DNA from: Winogradskyella echinorum
Lineage (GTDB): Bacteria > Bacteroidota > Bacteroidia > Flavobacteriales > Flavobacteriaceae
DNA length: 64,000 nt
Direction: 5' to 3'
Assembly (NCBI RefSeq): GCF_014297365.1
Contig: NZ_JACOQD010000002.1
Coordinates: forward strand, 62,001-126,000
Positions 47,375 through 55,872 of this stretch are shown piece after piece. Numbering within the stretch: the first letter of the stretch is position 1; every line of letters begins with the position of its first letter. The position numbers were made by a program, and so were the translations under genes. The notes below the pieces were generated by a model. That model was not told the DNA's origin. It worked only from the letters and a program-made list of their open reading frames with translations, and made no database searches.

Positions 47375-48310
47375 ATGAAATTTCCTAAGCAATATAGCCT
47401 TAAAGAGATTGCAGATTTAATTTCAACTAAGTATGTTGGTGCAGATGATTTTCCAGTATTGGGTATTAACGAAATACATGTTGTAGAACCTGGTGATATT
47501 GTTTTTGTTGACCATCCAAAGTATTACGATAAGGCTTTAGAGTCTGCCGCTACTATTGTATTAATTAATAAAGAAGTAGAGTGTCCTGAAGGTAAGGCGC
47601 TTTTAATATCAGATGATCCCTTTCGAGATTTTAATAAGCTAACGCAGCATTTTAAACCTTTTAAGGCATCTAATTCTGCAATAGCTAAAGATGCTATTAT
47701 TGGAGAAGGTACTATAATACAACCCAACTGCTTTATAGGTAATAATGTTATAATAGGTAAGAATTGTATTATTCATTCTAATGTTAGTATTTACGATAAT
47801 GCTATAATAGGTGATAATGTTACTATTCATGCAGGTTCTATATTAGGAGCAAGTGCATTTTATTATAAAAATAGACCAGAAGGATATGATCAATTATTGT
47901 CGGGTGGTCGCGTTATTATAAAAGACAATGTAGATATTGGTGCATTATGCACTATAGATAGAGGAGTAACTGGTGATACAACTATTGGTGAAGGGTCTAA
48001 GTTAGATAATCAGATTCAAATAGGACACGATACTGTAGTAGGTAAGAAATGTTTAATTGCATCGCAAACAGGTATTGCAGGTTGCGTAGTTATTGAAGAC
48101 AATGTTACTATTTGGGGACAAGTAGGTATTAAAAGTGATGTCACAATTACAAGCGGTACTGTAATATATGCACAAGCTGGTATAAATAAATCTACAATTG
48201 GTGGAGTTACTTATTTTGGTTCTCCAGCTCAAGATGCTAGATCCTTTTTCAAGGATATGGCGTATGTAAAAAAGATTCCTGGAATACTAGAAAAATTAAA
48301 AAACTTATAA
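47375..48310 (+). CDS. Second LpxD-like N-acyltransferase
   Basis: A 311-residue LpxD-family protein with an N-terminal uridine-type domain ([20 protein letters not shown]) and a beta-helix ending [20 protein letters not shown], where His218 is in the catalytic position. It is clearly paralogous to LpxD at 42937-43965 but shorter, with a distinct C-terminus ([20 protein letters not shown]). It may add a different acyl chain or act on another UDP-amino sugar; both are inference. It is the last acyltransferase of the lipid A/efp block and overlaps the next start by one base (TAATG). Confidence 0.85.
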   Translation: MKFPKQYSLKEIADLISTKYVGADDFPVLGINEIHVVEPGDIVFVDHPKYYDKALESAATIVLINKEVECPEGKALLISDDPFRDFNKLTQHFKPFKASNSAIAKDAIIGEGTIIQPNCFIGNNVIIGKNCIIHSNVSIYDNAIIGDNVTIHAGSILGASAFYYKNRPEGYDQLLSGGRVIIKDNVDIGALCTIDRGVTGDTTIGEGSKLDNQIQIGHDTVVGKKCLIASQTGIAGCVVIEDNVTIWGQVGIKSDVTITSGTVIYAQAGINKSTIGGVTYFGSPAQDARSFFKDMAYVKKIPGILEKLKNL

Positions 48311-48720
48311 TGTCAGCAATAGATATAGTCAAAGCTTTTTACGATGCAGATTTAGCAAACGATACAAGTGTTGTTTCTGAGTTTTTTCATAAGGATTGTG
48401 AATTACACTGGACAAGTAGTCAAGGATTTATGCTACTAAACTACAATGAAATTGAAGTTTTTTTTGAAGGTACTAGAAAATCTTACGATAGCCTTAGATT
48501 TGAATTTACGCACCTCATAGAAGCTGGTAATACTGTAACGACAAGGCATACGCTTTTTGCTAATACAATAGAAAACCCAGATGTTGAAGTGGTTTTAGCA
48601 CATTTTTCTGCGATTTGGGAGGTTAAAGACGGAAAACTATATAGATGTTTTGAAATTAGTAACCAAGCAGATGAAAATGATTCTGCAAGTTTGAAATCCT
48701 ATTCAGAAAGAAAAATATAA
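48310..48720 (+). CDS. NTF2/SnoaL-like protein
   Basis: A 136-residue single-domain protein with the cone-shaped alpha+beta NTF2 pattern: a helix at the start (IDIVKAFYDADLANDTSVVS), CELHWTSSQGFMLLNYNEI, and late strands TRHTLFANTIENPDVEVVLA and WEVKDGKLYRCFEIS. Such proteins bind small molecules or act as isomerases or cyclases; no catalytic set is evident here. It starts within the stop of the second lpxD gene (TAATG), so the two are coupled. Confidence 0.75.
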   Translation: MSAIDIVKAFYDADLANDTSVVSEFFHKDCELHWTSSQGFMLLNYNEIEVFFEGTRKSYDSLRFEFTHLIEAGNTVTTRHTLFANTIENPDVEVVLAHFSAIWEVKDGKLYRCFEISNQADENDSASLKSYSERKI

Positions 48721-48750
48721 AAAGAGGTCGCATTTGCGTATCAAAACTCT

Positions 48751-48758
48751 TATTTTTG
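48751..48758 (+). promoter_or_regulatory. Possible -7 box (TATTTTTG) of sucD
   Basis: TATTTTTGC lies 39 bases before the sucD ATG. A TTTG at 48733-48736 is upstream but only 14 bases away, shorter than the usual 17-23, so the promoter is plausible but not perfect. Confidence 0.42.
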
Positions 48759-48797
48759 CACAACGAAATTTACAAAACTTAAAAACAAAAATATCAA

Positions 48798-49670
48798 ATG
48801 AGCGTTTTAGTTAATAAAAATTCTAATATCATAGTACAAGGTTTTACAGGTAGTGAAGGAACTTTTCACGCAGAGCAAATGATTGAATACGGTACTAATG
48901 TAGTAGGTGGTGTTACACCAGGAAAAGGTGGTCAGACTCACTTAGGTAAGCCAGTATTTAATACAGTTTCTGAAGCTGTAGAGAAAGTAAATGCAGATAC
49001 GACTATAATTTTTGTGCCGCCAGCTTTCGCTGCTGATGCTATTATGGAAGCTGCAGATGCAGGTATTAAAGTTATTATTACAATTACAGAAGGTATTCCT
49101 GTTGCAGATATGATTAAAGCTGCAGATTATATTAAAAATAGAGATTGTCGTTTAATTGGTCCTAATTGTCCAGGTGTAATTACTCCAGGAGAAGCTAAAG
49201 TTGGTATTATGCCAGGTTTTGTTTTTAAATCGGGTAAAGTTGGTATCGTTTCTAAATCTGGTACATTAACTTACGAAGCTGCCGACCAAGTTGTAAAACA
49301 AGGATTAGGAATTACAACTGCAATTGGTATTGGTGGAGATCCAATTATTGGTACAACCACAAAAGAAGCTGTTGAATTGTTAATCAATGATCCAGAAACT
49401 GAAGCTGTAGTAATGATTGGAGAAATTGGAGGTCAATTAGAAGCTGATGCTGCACATTGGTATAAAGAAAGTGGAAGTAAAAAGCCTGTTGTAGGTTTTA
49501 TTGCTGGTGAAACTGCTCCTGCTGGTCGTACCATGGGACATGCAGGTGCTATTGTAGGTGGTAGTGATGATACTGCTCAAGCTAAAAAAGCAATTATGAG
49601 AGAATGCGGAATTCATGTTGTAGATTCTCCTGCCGAAATAGGAAAGAAAGTAGCTGAAGTATTAGGCTAA
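48798..49670 (+). CDS. sucD: Succinyl-CoA ligase, alpha subunit
   Basis: A 290-residue subunit of succinyl-CoA synthetase, forming succinyl-phosphohistidine and ATP or GTP in the TCA cycle. [20 protein letters not shown] is the CoA-binding N-terminus, [17 protein letters not shown] the middle block, and [13 protein letters not shown] carries the phosphohistidine His248. The beta subunit (sucC) is not in the window, as often in Bacteroidota. A terminator follows. Confidence 0.95.
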   Translation: MSVLVNKNSNIIVQGFTGSEGTFHAEQMIEYGTNVVGGVTPGKGGQTHLGKPVFNTVSEAVEKVNADTTIIFVPPAFAADAIMEAADAGIKVIITITEGIPVADMIKAADYIKNRDCRLIGPNCPGVITPGEAKVGIMPGFVFKSGKVGIVSKSGTLTYEAADQVVKQGLGITTAIGIGGDPIIGTTTKEAVELLINDPETEAVVMIGEIGGQLEADAAHWYKESGSKKPVVGFIAGETAPAGRTMGHAGAIVGGSDDTAQAKKAIMRECGIHVVDSPAEIGKKVAEVLG

Positions 49671-49691
49671 TCAATTTCACATAAAACTGTT

Positions 49692-49721
49692 AAAAACCTT
49701 ACAAAATCTTGTGAGGTTTTT
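49692..49721 (+). terminator. Intrinsic terminator after sucD
   Basis: AAAAACCTTACAA (49692-49704), loop AATC, TTGTGAGGTTTTT (49709-49721), 13 pairs with one G-U, followed by more T. It lies 22 bases after the sucD stop. Confidence 0.88.
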
Positions 49722-49745
49722 TTATTTCTTGCAATTTGTAATTGG

Positions 49746-49753
49746 TATATTTG
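49746..49753 (+). promoter_or_regulatory. Possible -7 box (TATATTTG) of fabG
   Basis: TATATTTG lies 48 bases before the fabG ATG, directly after the sucD terminator, which is where a new promoter is expected. No TTTG at the standard spacing is found. Confidence 0.42.
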
Positions 49754-49801
49754 AATAGGCCTTTGTGTCTTTAAAGTTAAACTAACTAATCGAAATTTTA
49801 T

Positions 49802-50548
49802 ATGAAACTATTAGAAGGAAAAACGGCAATCATAACTGGCGCAAGTCGTGGTATTGGTAAAGGTATTGCAGAAGTATTTGCTCAGCATGGTGCTAACGTA
49901 GCTTTTACGTATAGCTCTTCGGTAGAAGCCGCAAATCAATTAGAAAAAGAATTAAATAATCTAGGAGTTAAGGCAAAAGGTTATCAAAGTAATGCTGCAA
50001 ATTTTGATGATGCACAAAAATTGGCGGAAGATGTTTTAGCAGAATTTGGTGCCATAGATATTTTGGTAAATAATGCAGGTATTACAAAAGATAATCTTTT
50101 AATGAGAATGGGAGAGGAGGACTTTGATAAAGTTATTGAGGTAAATCTTAAGTCTGTTTTTAATATGACTAAAGCCGTTCAGCGTACAATGCTGAAACAA
50201 CGAAAAGGCTCAATTATAAATATGAGTTCTGTTGTAGGTGTAAAAGGTAATGCAGGACAAACAAATTATGCGGCATCTAAAGCCGGAATTATTGGTTTTT
50301 CTAAATCTGTAGCACTAGAATTAGGATCACGAAATATTAGAAGTAATGTGATTGCACCAGGATTTATTGAGACTGAAATGACTGCCAAGCTAGATGAAGA
50401 AACTGTAAAAGGTTGGAGAAGTTCTATTCCATTAAAACGAGGTGGTACACCTGAAGATATTGCGAACGCTTGTGTGTTTTTAGCAAGTGACTTAAGTGCT
50501 TATGTTACAGGTCAGACTTTGAATGTTGATGGTGGTATGTTGACATAA
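49802..50548 (+). CDS. fabG: 3-oxoacyl-[acyl-carrier-protein] reductase
   Basis: A 248-residue short-chain dehydrogenase for NADPH reduction of 3-oxoacyl-ACP in fatty acid synthesis. [20 protein letters not shown] is the cofactor loop, [18 protein letters not shown] is the FabG-specific block, [20 protein letters not shown] followed by SKAG gives the Ser-Tyr-Lys set, and [20 protein letters not shown] ends the fold. It has its own promoter region after the sucD terminator and is followed by a dispersed hairpin repeat. Confidence 0.94.
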   Translation: MKLLEGKTAIITGASRGIGKGIAEVFAQHGANVAFTYSSSVEAANQLEKELNNLGVKAKGYQSNAANFDDAQKLAEDVLAEFGAIDILVNNAGITKDNLLMRMGEEDFDKVIEVNLKSVFNMTKAVQRTMLKQRKGSIINMSSVVGVKGNAGQTNYAASKAGIIGFSKSVALELGSRNIRSNVIAPGFIETEMTAKLDEETVKGWRSSIPLKRGGTPEDIANACVFLASDLSAYVTGQTLNVDGGMLT

Positions 50549-50550
50549 TC

Positions 50551-50575
50551 TGTCATTCCTGCGTAAGTAGGAATC
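50551..50575. repeat. Dispersed hairpin repeat (single copy) after fabG
   Basis: TGTCATTCCTGCG, then TAAGTAGGAATC, a diverged copy of the hairpin element found four more times in the his operon (56911, 56959, 58135, 58183). Its stem is weakened by a G-U pair. It lies 3 bases after the fabG stop. Confidence 0.7.
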
Positions 50576-50600
50576 TCATGATTTTTCACTTAAACATTAA

Positions 50601-52634
50601 ATGAGTACAGAAACAATAATATACATAACAATTGCTGGATTAGCAGCGCTTTTATTAGCGCTGTTTCAGTATATATATAAATCTAAAGTTAAATCTAACT
50701 TAAAATATTTTTTAACTGTACTCAGAACGATTTCAATTTTTAGCATTTTACTTTTACTAATCAATCCTAAATTTGAATCGCTAACTTTTTTTGATGAAAA
50801 ACCAACACTAGTTGTTGCTGTTGATGATTCAGAATCTATTTCTTACTTAAAACAAGATGAAAGTGCGGGTAATATTATAAAAGCTCTTGAAGAAAATGCA
50901 GAGTTAAATAATCGCTTTAATATAGAAACCTATAGTTTTGGTAAATCAGTTAGGAGTTTAGATAGTTTAATTTTTAATGAACGTCAATCAAATATATCAC
51001 AAGCCTTAAAGAGGTTTGGTGAAGTTTACGATAATGAAACCGCACCAATTGTGTTGTTAACCGACGGAAACCAAACTTATGGTTCTGACTACTCATACGT
51101 CGCAAAAGGTATAAAACAACCTATATACCCAATAATTTTAGGTGATTCTACGATATATTCAGATTTAAGTATTAAGCAGCTTAATGTTAATCGTTATGTG
51201 TTTTTAAAGAATAGATTCCCTGTAGAAATTATTGCCAATTATAGTGGTTTAGAAGCAATAACAACTGAACTTAAAATTTGGTCCGGTAATTCAGTGGTTT
51301 TTAGAAAAATGCTTCAGTTTGATGCTTCTAAAACATCTGAAATTATCTCAACTTCGCTTAATGCAAACAGTGTTGGAGTAAAAACCTATCGTGTAGAGTT
51401 AGTGCCTATAGCAAATGAGAAAAACATAGTTAATAATACTAAGAATTTTGGTGTAGAAGTTATAGATCAGAAAACAAATATTGCACTAGTTGCAGACCGA
51501 TTACATCCAGATTTAGGAACATTAAAAAAATCTATCGAGAGTAATGAGCAGCGTAGCGTGTCCATTTTAAAACCAAAAGATTACTTATCTAGTATTAATG
51601 ATTTTCAATTAGTTATATTGTATCAGCCAAATAGTAACTTTAATACTGTTTTAGAAGAAATTAAAGCGCAAAATCTAAACACATTTACAATTACTGGCGC
51701 AACAACAGATCTAGAATTTTTAAATAATACCCATTTAAAACTGTTCGCTACTGTAACAAATCAGACTGAAGATTACCAACCAATTTTAAACAGAAATTAT
51801 AATACGTTTATTGTAGATAATATTGATTTTGTCGATTATCCACCGTTAAAATCTGAGTTCGGTGGGTTAGAATTTTTGGCACCAACTGATGTCATTTTAT
51901 ATAAATCTATAAACGGGATAAAAACAGACGATGCCATGTTGGCAACTTATGAGTTTAACAATATGAAGCATGCTGTTTTACTGGGTGAAGGCATTTGGAG
52001 GTGGAGAGCACAGGCATATTTAGATACAGAAAGTTTTGCAGATTTCGATAATTTTATCGGAAAGCTCGTTCAATATTTAAGTTCTAATAAAAAGAGAAAA
52101 CGTATTAATGTAGATTATAAATCCTTTTACAATGGTAATGATGATGTTAGTATTTCAGCACAATATTTCAACAAAAATTATGAATTTGATGCTGAAGCTT
52201 CGTTAAGTATTGTTCTTAAAAATGCAAACAACGATTCCACTAGAGAGTTCCCTATTTTACTAAATAACGGCAATTATACTGTAGATTTAAGTGGTATAGA
52301 AGCTGGTGAATATAACTTTACAGTTAAGCACAATTCTGAAGCCATAGCTACTTCTGGTAGTTTTCAAATTTTGGAATATAATGTAGAACAGCAATTTTTA
52401 AATGCAGATATCGACAAACTAAAATCTTTGGGAAAAAATAGTGAAGGCGGAGCTTATTTCAGTACGGAATATAATAGTCTTATTAAAAGTTTAATTTCAG
52501 ATAACAGATATGCAACTATACAGAAAAGCACTAAAAATATCGTACCTTTGATAGATTGGAAATATCTACTCGGTTTAATAGCGTTGAGCCTTTTTATAGA
52601 GTGGTTTATTAGAAAATATAACGGATTAATTTAA
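50601..52634 (+). CDS. VWA-type membrane protein of unknown function
   Basis: A 677-residue protein with two N-terminal membrane helices (residues ~6-22 and ~38-58) and one at the C-terminus (YLLGLIALSLFIEWFI). Between them is a VWA-like domain with a MIDAS-type motif, VVAVDDSESI near 73-82, and IVLLTDGNQTYGSDY, then a long extracytoplasmic part with HAVLLGEGIWRWRAQAYLD, a stretch typical of Bacteroidota VWA/BatA-related proteins. The bulk is probably periplasmic. It may bind partner proteins through a metal; no enzyme is implied. It is 10 bases upstream of the SPFH protein gene, so they are probably co-transcribed. Confidence 0.75.
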   Translation: MSTETIIYITIAGLAALLLALFQYIYKSKVKSNLKYFLTVLRTISIFSILLLLINPKFESLTFFDEKPTLVVAVDDSESISYLKQDESAGNIIKALEENAELNNRFNIETYSFGKSVRSLDSLIFNERQSNISQALKRFGEVYDNETAPIVLLTDGNQTYGSDYSYVAKGIKQPIYPIILGDSTIYSDLSIKQLNVNRYVFLKNRFPVEIIANYSGLEAITTELKIWSGNSVVFRKMLQFDASKTSEIISTSLNANSVGVKTYRVELVPIANEKNIVNNTKNFGVEVIDQKTNIALVADRLHPDLGTLKKSIESNEQRSVSILKPKDYLSSINDFQLVILYQPNSNFNTVLEEIKAQNLNTFTITGATTDLEFLNNTHLKLFATVTNQTEDYQPILNRNYNTFIVDNIDFVDYPPLKSEFGGLEFLAPTDVILYKSINGIKTDDAMLATYEFNNMKHAVLLGEGIWRWRAQAYLDTESFADFDNFIGKLVQYLSSNKKRKRINVDYKSFYNGNDDVSISAQYFNKNYEFDAEASLSIVLKNANNDSTREFPILLNNGNYTVDLSGIEAGEYNFTVKHNSEAIATSGSFQILEYNVEQQFLNADIDKLKSLGKNSEGGAYFSTEYNSLIKSLISDNRYATIQKSTKNIVPLIDWKYLLGLIALSLFIEWFIRKYNGLI

Positions 52635-52644
52635 AAACAAAAAA

Positions 52645-53457
52645 ATGGAAAAATTACCAAAGATTGGATTGCCAATTTTAATTGGAGTAATAATAGTAGT
52701 TATATTAATTGCTAAATCATTAGTAACGATAGGGCCAGGTGAAGGTGGTGTTTTGTTTGAGCCACTTGGTGATGGTATCAATACAGAAAGAACTTATGGA
52801 GAAGGGTTTCATATAGTAGCACCATGGAATGATATGATCGTTCAAAAAGTACGTCAGCAATCTATTTCAGATAATATGAATGTACTTTCTGTAAATGGTT
52901 TAGATATTACTGTAAGTGGAACTATATGGTATCAGCCTGAGTTTAAAAACTTAGGGAAATTAATTCAAACCAAAGGTGAAGATTATGTTAGAGAATTATT
53001 AAGTCCTGCAATTAATGCAGCAGCCAAAAGTGTTGTAGGTCGTTATACACCAGAGCAATTATACTCTAGTAAAAGAGATATTATTGAGCTAGAAATTTTA
53101 GAAGAAGTAAGGCAAGAACTAGATGGACAATTTGTAAATGTTAAACGTGTCCTTGTAGAAAATGTTAAGCTTCCTACAACAATTAAAGATGCTATTGAGC
53201 GTAAATTAAAGCAGGAGCAAGAATCATTAGAATATGAATTTAGACTTGAGAGTGCAAGAAAAGAAGCTGAAAAAGTAATTATTGAAGCAAAAGGTAAAGC
53301 AGAATCAAATAGAATTCTTAGCGCTTCGTTAACGGATAAAATTCTTCAAGATAAAGGTATAGAAGCAACGGTAAAATTGTCTGAGTCACCAAACAGCAAA
53401 GTCATTGTTATTGGTTCTGGTGATTCTGGAATGCCAATTATTTTAGGAAATCAATAA
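52645..53457 (+). CDS. Prohibitin-like SPFH family membrane protein
   Basis: A 270-residue protein with one N-terminal membrane helix (LPILIGVIIVVILIAKSL, residues ~9-26), an SPFH domain (TIGPGEGGVLFEPLGDGI; YGEGFHIVAPWNDMIVQKVR; NGLDITVSGTIWY) and a C-terminal coiled coil rich in Glu, Ala and Lys (EFRLESARKEAEKVIIEAKG). Prohibitins form large ring scaffolds in the membrane and control proteases such as FtsH. It is probably co-transcribed with the VWA-type protein gene upstream, hinting at a shared membrane complex, by inference. Confidence 0.88.
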   Translation: MEKLPKIGLPILIGVIIVVILIAKSLVTIGPGEGGVLFEPLGDGINTERTYGEGFHIVAPWNDMIVQKVRQQSISDNMNVLSVNGLDITVSGTIWYQPEFKNLGKLIQTKGEDYVRELLSPAINAAAKSVVGRYTPEQLYSSKRDIIELEILEEVRQELDGQFVNVKRVLVENVKLPTTIKDAIERKLKQEQESLEYEFRLESARKEAEKVIIEAKGKAESNRILSASLTDKILQDKGIEATVKLSESPNSKVIVIGSGDSGMPIILGNQ

Positions 53458-53507
53458 TTTATAGTCTAAATATTAAAAATATCTTAAAAATTATAATTCG
53501 TACATTA

Positions 53508-53544
53508 TTTGTTAGGATTAATAATTTTAATTTATCGATATTTG
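53508..53544 (+). promoter_or_regulatory. hisG: Likely promoter of the his operon
   Basis: TTTG (53508-53511), then 25 bases, then GATATTTG (53537-53544), one base off TAnnTTTG. Transcription would start near 53551 and include the whole leader peptide at 53563. Spacing is slightly longer than the consensus. Confidence 0.42.
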
Positions 53545-53562
53545 TACTAACAAAAGAACAAC

Positions 53563-53616
53563 ATGGTATTTATTCAATTACATCATCATTTTCATATAAT
53601 CGCTCAAGCGAGGTGA
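53563..53616 (+). CDS. His operon leader peptide
   Basis: A 17-codon frame, MVFIQLHHHFHIIAQAR followed by TGA, with three His codons in a row and a fourth two codons later. His codons make up 4 of 17 positions, typical for attenuation peptides sensing charged tRNA-His. It lies 110 bases upstream of hisG, followed by a terminator at 53649-53688. The last part (53603-53614) can pair with the terminator's 5' arm, as described in the next entry. The assignment needs no homology. Confidence 0.85.
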   Translation: MVFIQLHHHFHIIAQAR

Positions 53617-53688
53617 AAGTGTATTGAATAAAATCAAAATATATTTTAAAAACCCGTTTGAGAATTCAGACGGGTTTTGTGTTTTTTT
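53600..53688 (+). promoter_or_regulatory. His attenuator: antiterminator and intrinsic terminator
   Basis: Terminator: AAAACCCGTTTGA (53649-53661), loop GAAT, TCAGACGGGTTTT (53666-53678), 13 pairs with one wobble, then GTG and seven T. Antiterminator: CTCAAGCGAGGT (53603-53614) pairs with ACCCGTTTGAG (53652-53662), with one bulged A and one G-U, using the same bases as the terminator's 5' arm. A small hairpin TCGC-TCAA-GCGA (53600-53611) could hide the antiterminator when the leader is not translated. A ribosome stalled at the His codons (53581-53595) leaves 53603-53614 free; one that reaches the stop (53614-53616) covers it. This is classical attenuation. Confidence 0.85.
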
Positions 53689-53726
53689 AACTCAAATGAA
53701 TTCTTAGACATAACTAAAAGTAGAAA

Positions 53727-54584
53727 ATGAGTAAACTAAAAATTGCTGTTCAAAAATCGGGTCGCCTTCACGATGATTCTATGAAAATTCTAAAAGAAAT
53801 CGGAATTTCAGTTGACAATGGTAAAGATCAACTTAAGGCATCAGCCCGAAATTTCCCATTAGAAGTTTTTTATCTTAGAAATGGTGATATACCACAGTAT
53901 TTAAGAGATGGTGTTGTAGACGCTGCAATCATAGGCGAAAATGTGCTAATAGAAAAAGGAAATGATCTTACTATTGTAGAGCGTCTTGGATTTTCTAAAT
54001 GTAAAGTGTCTATTGCTGTACCTAAATCATCTAAGGCAAACAGTTTAAAAGACTTAGAAGGCAAACGTATAGCAACTTCATATCCAAATACTGTTAATCA
54101 ATTTTTAGAGAAAGAACATATAAAGGCCAATCTTCATATCATTAATGGTTCTGTTGAGATTGCACCAAATATTGGTCTCGCTGATGGTATTTGTGATATT
54201 GTTTCTAGTGGAAGCACCTTATTCAAAAATGGATTAAAAGAAGTTGAAGTGCTTTTAAAATCCGAGGCTGTTTTAGCTACTTCGCCAAAAATATCAACGG
54301 ATAACCAAGCGTTAATTGATAAGATTCAGTTCCGTTTAAAATCCGTTTTAAAAGGACGAGAAAACAAATATGTATTGTTAAATGCACCAAACGACAAATT
54401 AGAGCAAATCATAGATATTCTTCCAGGTATGAAAAGCCCAACAGTTTTACCCTTAGCACAAGAGGGTTGGAGTTCTATTCACTCAGTAATCAATAAAAAT
54501 GACTTTTGGAATGTTATTGACGAGCTAAAAGCTAATGGTGCAGAAGGTATTTTAGTATGTCCAATAGAAAACATGGTATTATAG
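53727..54584 (+). CDS. hisG: ATP phosphoribosyltransferase (long form)
   Basis: A 285-residue enzyme, joining ATP and PRPP in the first step of histidine synthesis. KIAVQKSGRLHDDSMKILKE is the N-terminus, GICDIVSSGSTLFKNGLKEV the PRPP-binding region, and the C-terminal part from ~215 (VLLNAPNDKLEQIIDILPGM, SPTVLPLAQEG) is the histidine-binding regulatory domain of the long form, so feedback inhibition is expected in addition to attenuation at 53563-53688. The start is ATG at 53727, 39 bases after the attenuator. Confidence 0.95.
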   Translation: MSKLKIAVQKSGRLHDDSMKILKEIGISVDNGKDQLKASARNFPLEVFYLRNGDIPQYLRDGVVDAAIIGENVLIEKGNDLTIVERLGFSKCKVSIAVPKSSKANSLKDLEGKRIATSYPNTVNQFLEKEHIKANLHIINGSVEIAPNIGLADGICDIVSSGSTLFKNGLKEVEVLLKSEAVLATSPKISTDNQALIDKIQFRLKSVLKGRENKYVLLNAPNDKLEQIIDILPGMKSPTVLPLAQEGWSSIHSVINKNDFWNVIDELKANGAEGILVCPIENMVL

Positions 54585-54585
54585 T

Positions 54586-55872
54586 ATGAAACTATTTGAA
54601 AATCCAAATAAATCAGATTGGTCAGAATTACTAAAACGACCGACACAAACTGTTGAAGATATTGAGATAATTGTAAATCAAGTTTTCGAAGATGTTTCAA
54701 AAAATGGTGATAAGGCTGTCGAAAAATATACTAGTAAGTTTGATGGTGTAACACTTCAGAATACCATAGTATCTCAAATAGAAATTTCTGATGCTGTCGC
54801 AAATATTCCTGAGGAATTAAAACAAGCCATTCAACTTGCAAAATCTAATATTGAGAAATTTCACAGTGCCCAAAAAACAGACAAGGTTTTTGTTGAAACC
54901 ATGAATGGAGTAGAGTGCTGGCAAGAAAAACGACCTATCCAAAAAGTAGGTTTATATATTCCAGGTGGCACAGCACCATTATTTTCAACGGTTTTAATGT
55001 TAGCTGTTCCTGCTCAAATTGCAGGTTGTAAAGAGATTGTTCTGTGTTCACCACCTAATAAAGAAGGGAAAATTGCTAACGAAATTTTATACGCTGCGCA
55101 ATTATGTGGAGTGACTCAAATTGTAAAAGTTGGTGGTATTCAAGCTATTGCTGGACTCACATTTGGCACAGAAACGATTCCACAAGTTTATAAAATATTT
55201 GGACCAGGAAACCAATTTGTAACCGTTGCAAAGCAATTGGCAACCAAGTATGGTGTAGCTATTGATATGCCTGCAGGTCCAAGTGAATTGTTGGTAATGG
55301 CAGATGAATCTGCTAATACTGCTTTTGTGGCATCCGATTTATTGAGTCAGGCAGAACATGGAAAGGATAGTCAGGTGATATTAGTGACTACTTCAAGGAG
55401 TTTCGCGGATTTGGTTTCGGCAGAAGTAGAAAAACAATTAGAAGGGTTACCGAGAAAAGATATGGCAAAGATTGCCATTTCTAACTCTAAATCTATTGTG
55501 GTCGATAATTTCGAAACAGCTTTAGATCTCATTGATAGGTATGGACCAGAGCACTTTATTGTTGCTACTAATGATAATGACTTCTTTGTAGAAAACATAA
55601 GCAATGCAGGTTCTGTTTTTATTGGCAACTACACACCAGAAAGTGCTGGTGATTATGCTTCAGGTACCAATCATACCTTGCCAACTAATGGGTTTTCAAA
55701 AGCATATTCTGGAGTTAATTTAGATAGTTTTCAAAAGTCTATGACCTTTCAGAAAATTTCAAAAATAGGTATTCAAAATATAGGAACTGCTATAGAATTA
55801 ATGGCAGAAGCTGAAGGATTACAAGCGCATAAAAATGCGGTTTCATTACGATTAAAAGATTTGGAGTCATGA
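54586..55872 (+). CDS. hisD: Histidinol dehydrogenase
   Basis: A 428-residue zinc enzyme for the last two oxidations to histidine. VGLYIPGGTAPLFSTVLMLA, KIFGPGNQFVTVAKQLATKY and IDMPAGPSELLVMADESA are family blocks, DLLSQAEHGKDSQVILVT holds the Gln-His zinc region, and YGPEHFIVATND and YASGTNHTLPTNG carry further catalytic residues. It starts one base after the hisG stop and overlaps hisC by 4 bases. Confidence 0.95.
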   Translation: MKLFENPNKSDWSELLKRPTQTVEDIEIIVNQVFEDVSKNGDKAVEKYTSKFDGVTLQNTIVSQIEISDAVANIPEELKQAIQLAKSNIEKFHSAQKTDKVFVETMNGVECWQEKRPIQKVGLYIPGGTAPLFSTVLMLAVPAQIAGCKEIVLCSPPNKEGKIANEILYAAQLCGVTQIVKVGGIQAIAGLTFGTETIPQVYKIFGPGNQFVTVAKQLATKYGVAIDMPAGPSELLVMADESANTAFVASDLLSQAEHGKDSQVILVTTSRSFADLVSAEVEKQLEGLPRKDMAKIAISNSKSIVVDNFETALDLIDRYGPEHFIVATNDNDFFVENISNAGSVFIGNYTPESAGDYASGTNHTLPTNGFSKAYSGVNLDSFQKSMTFQKISKIGIQNIGTAIELMAEAEGLQAHKNAVSLRLKDLES

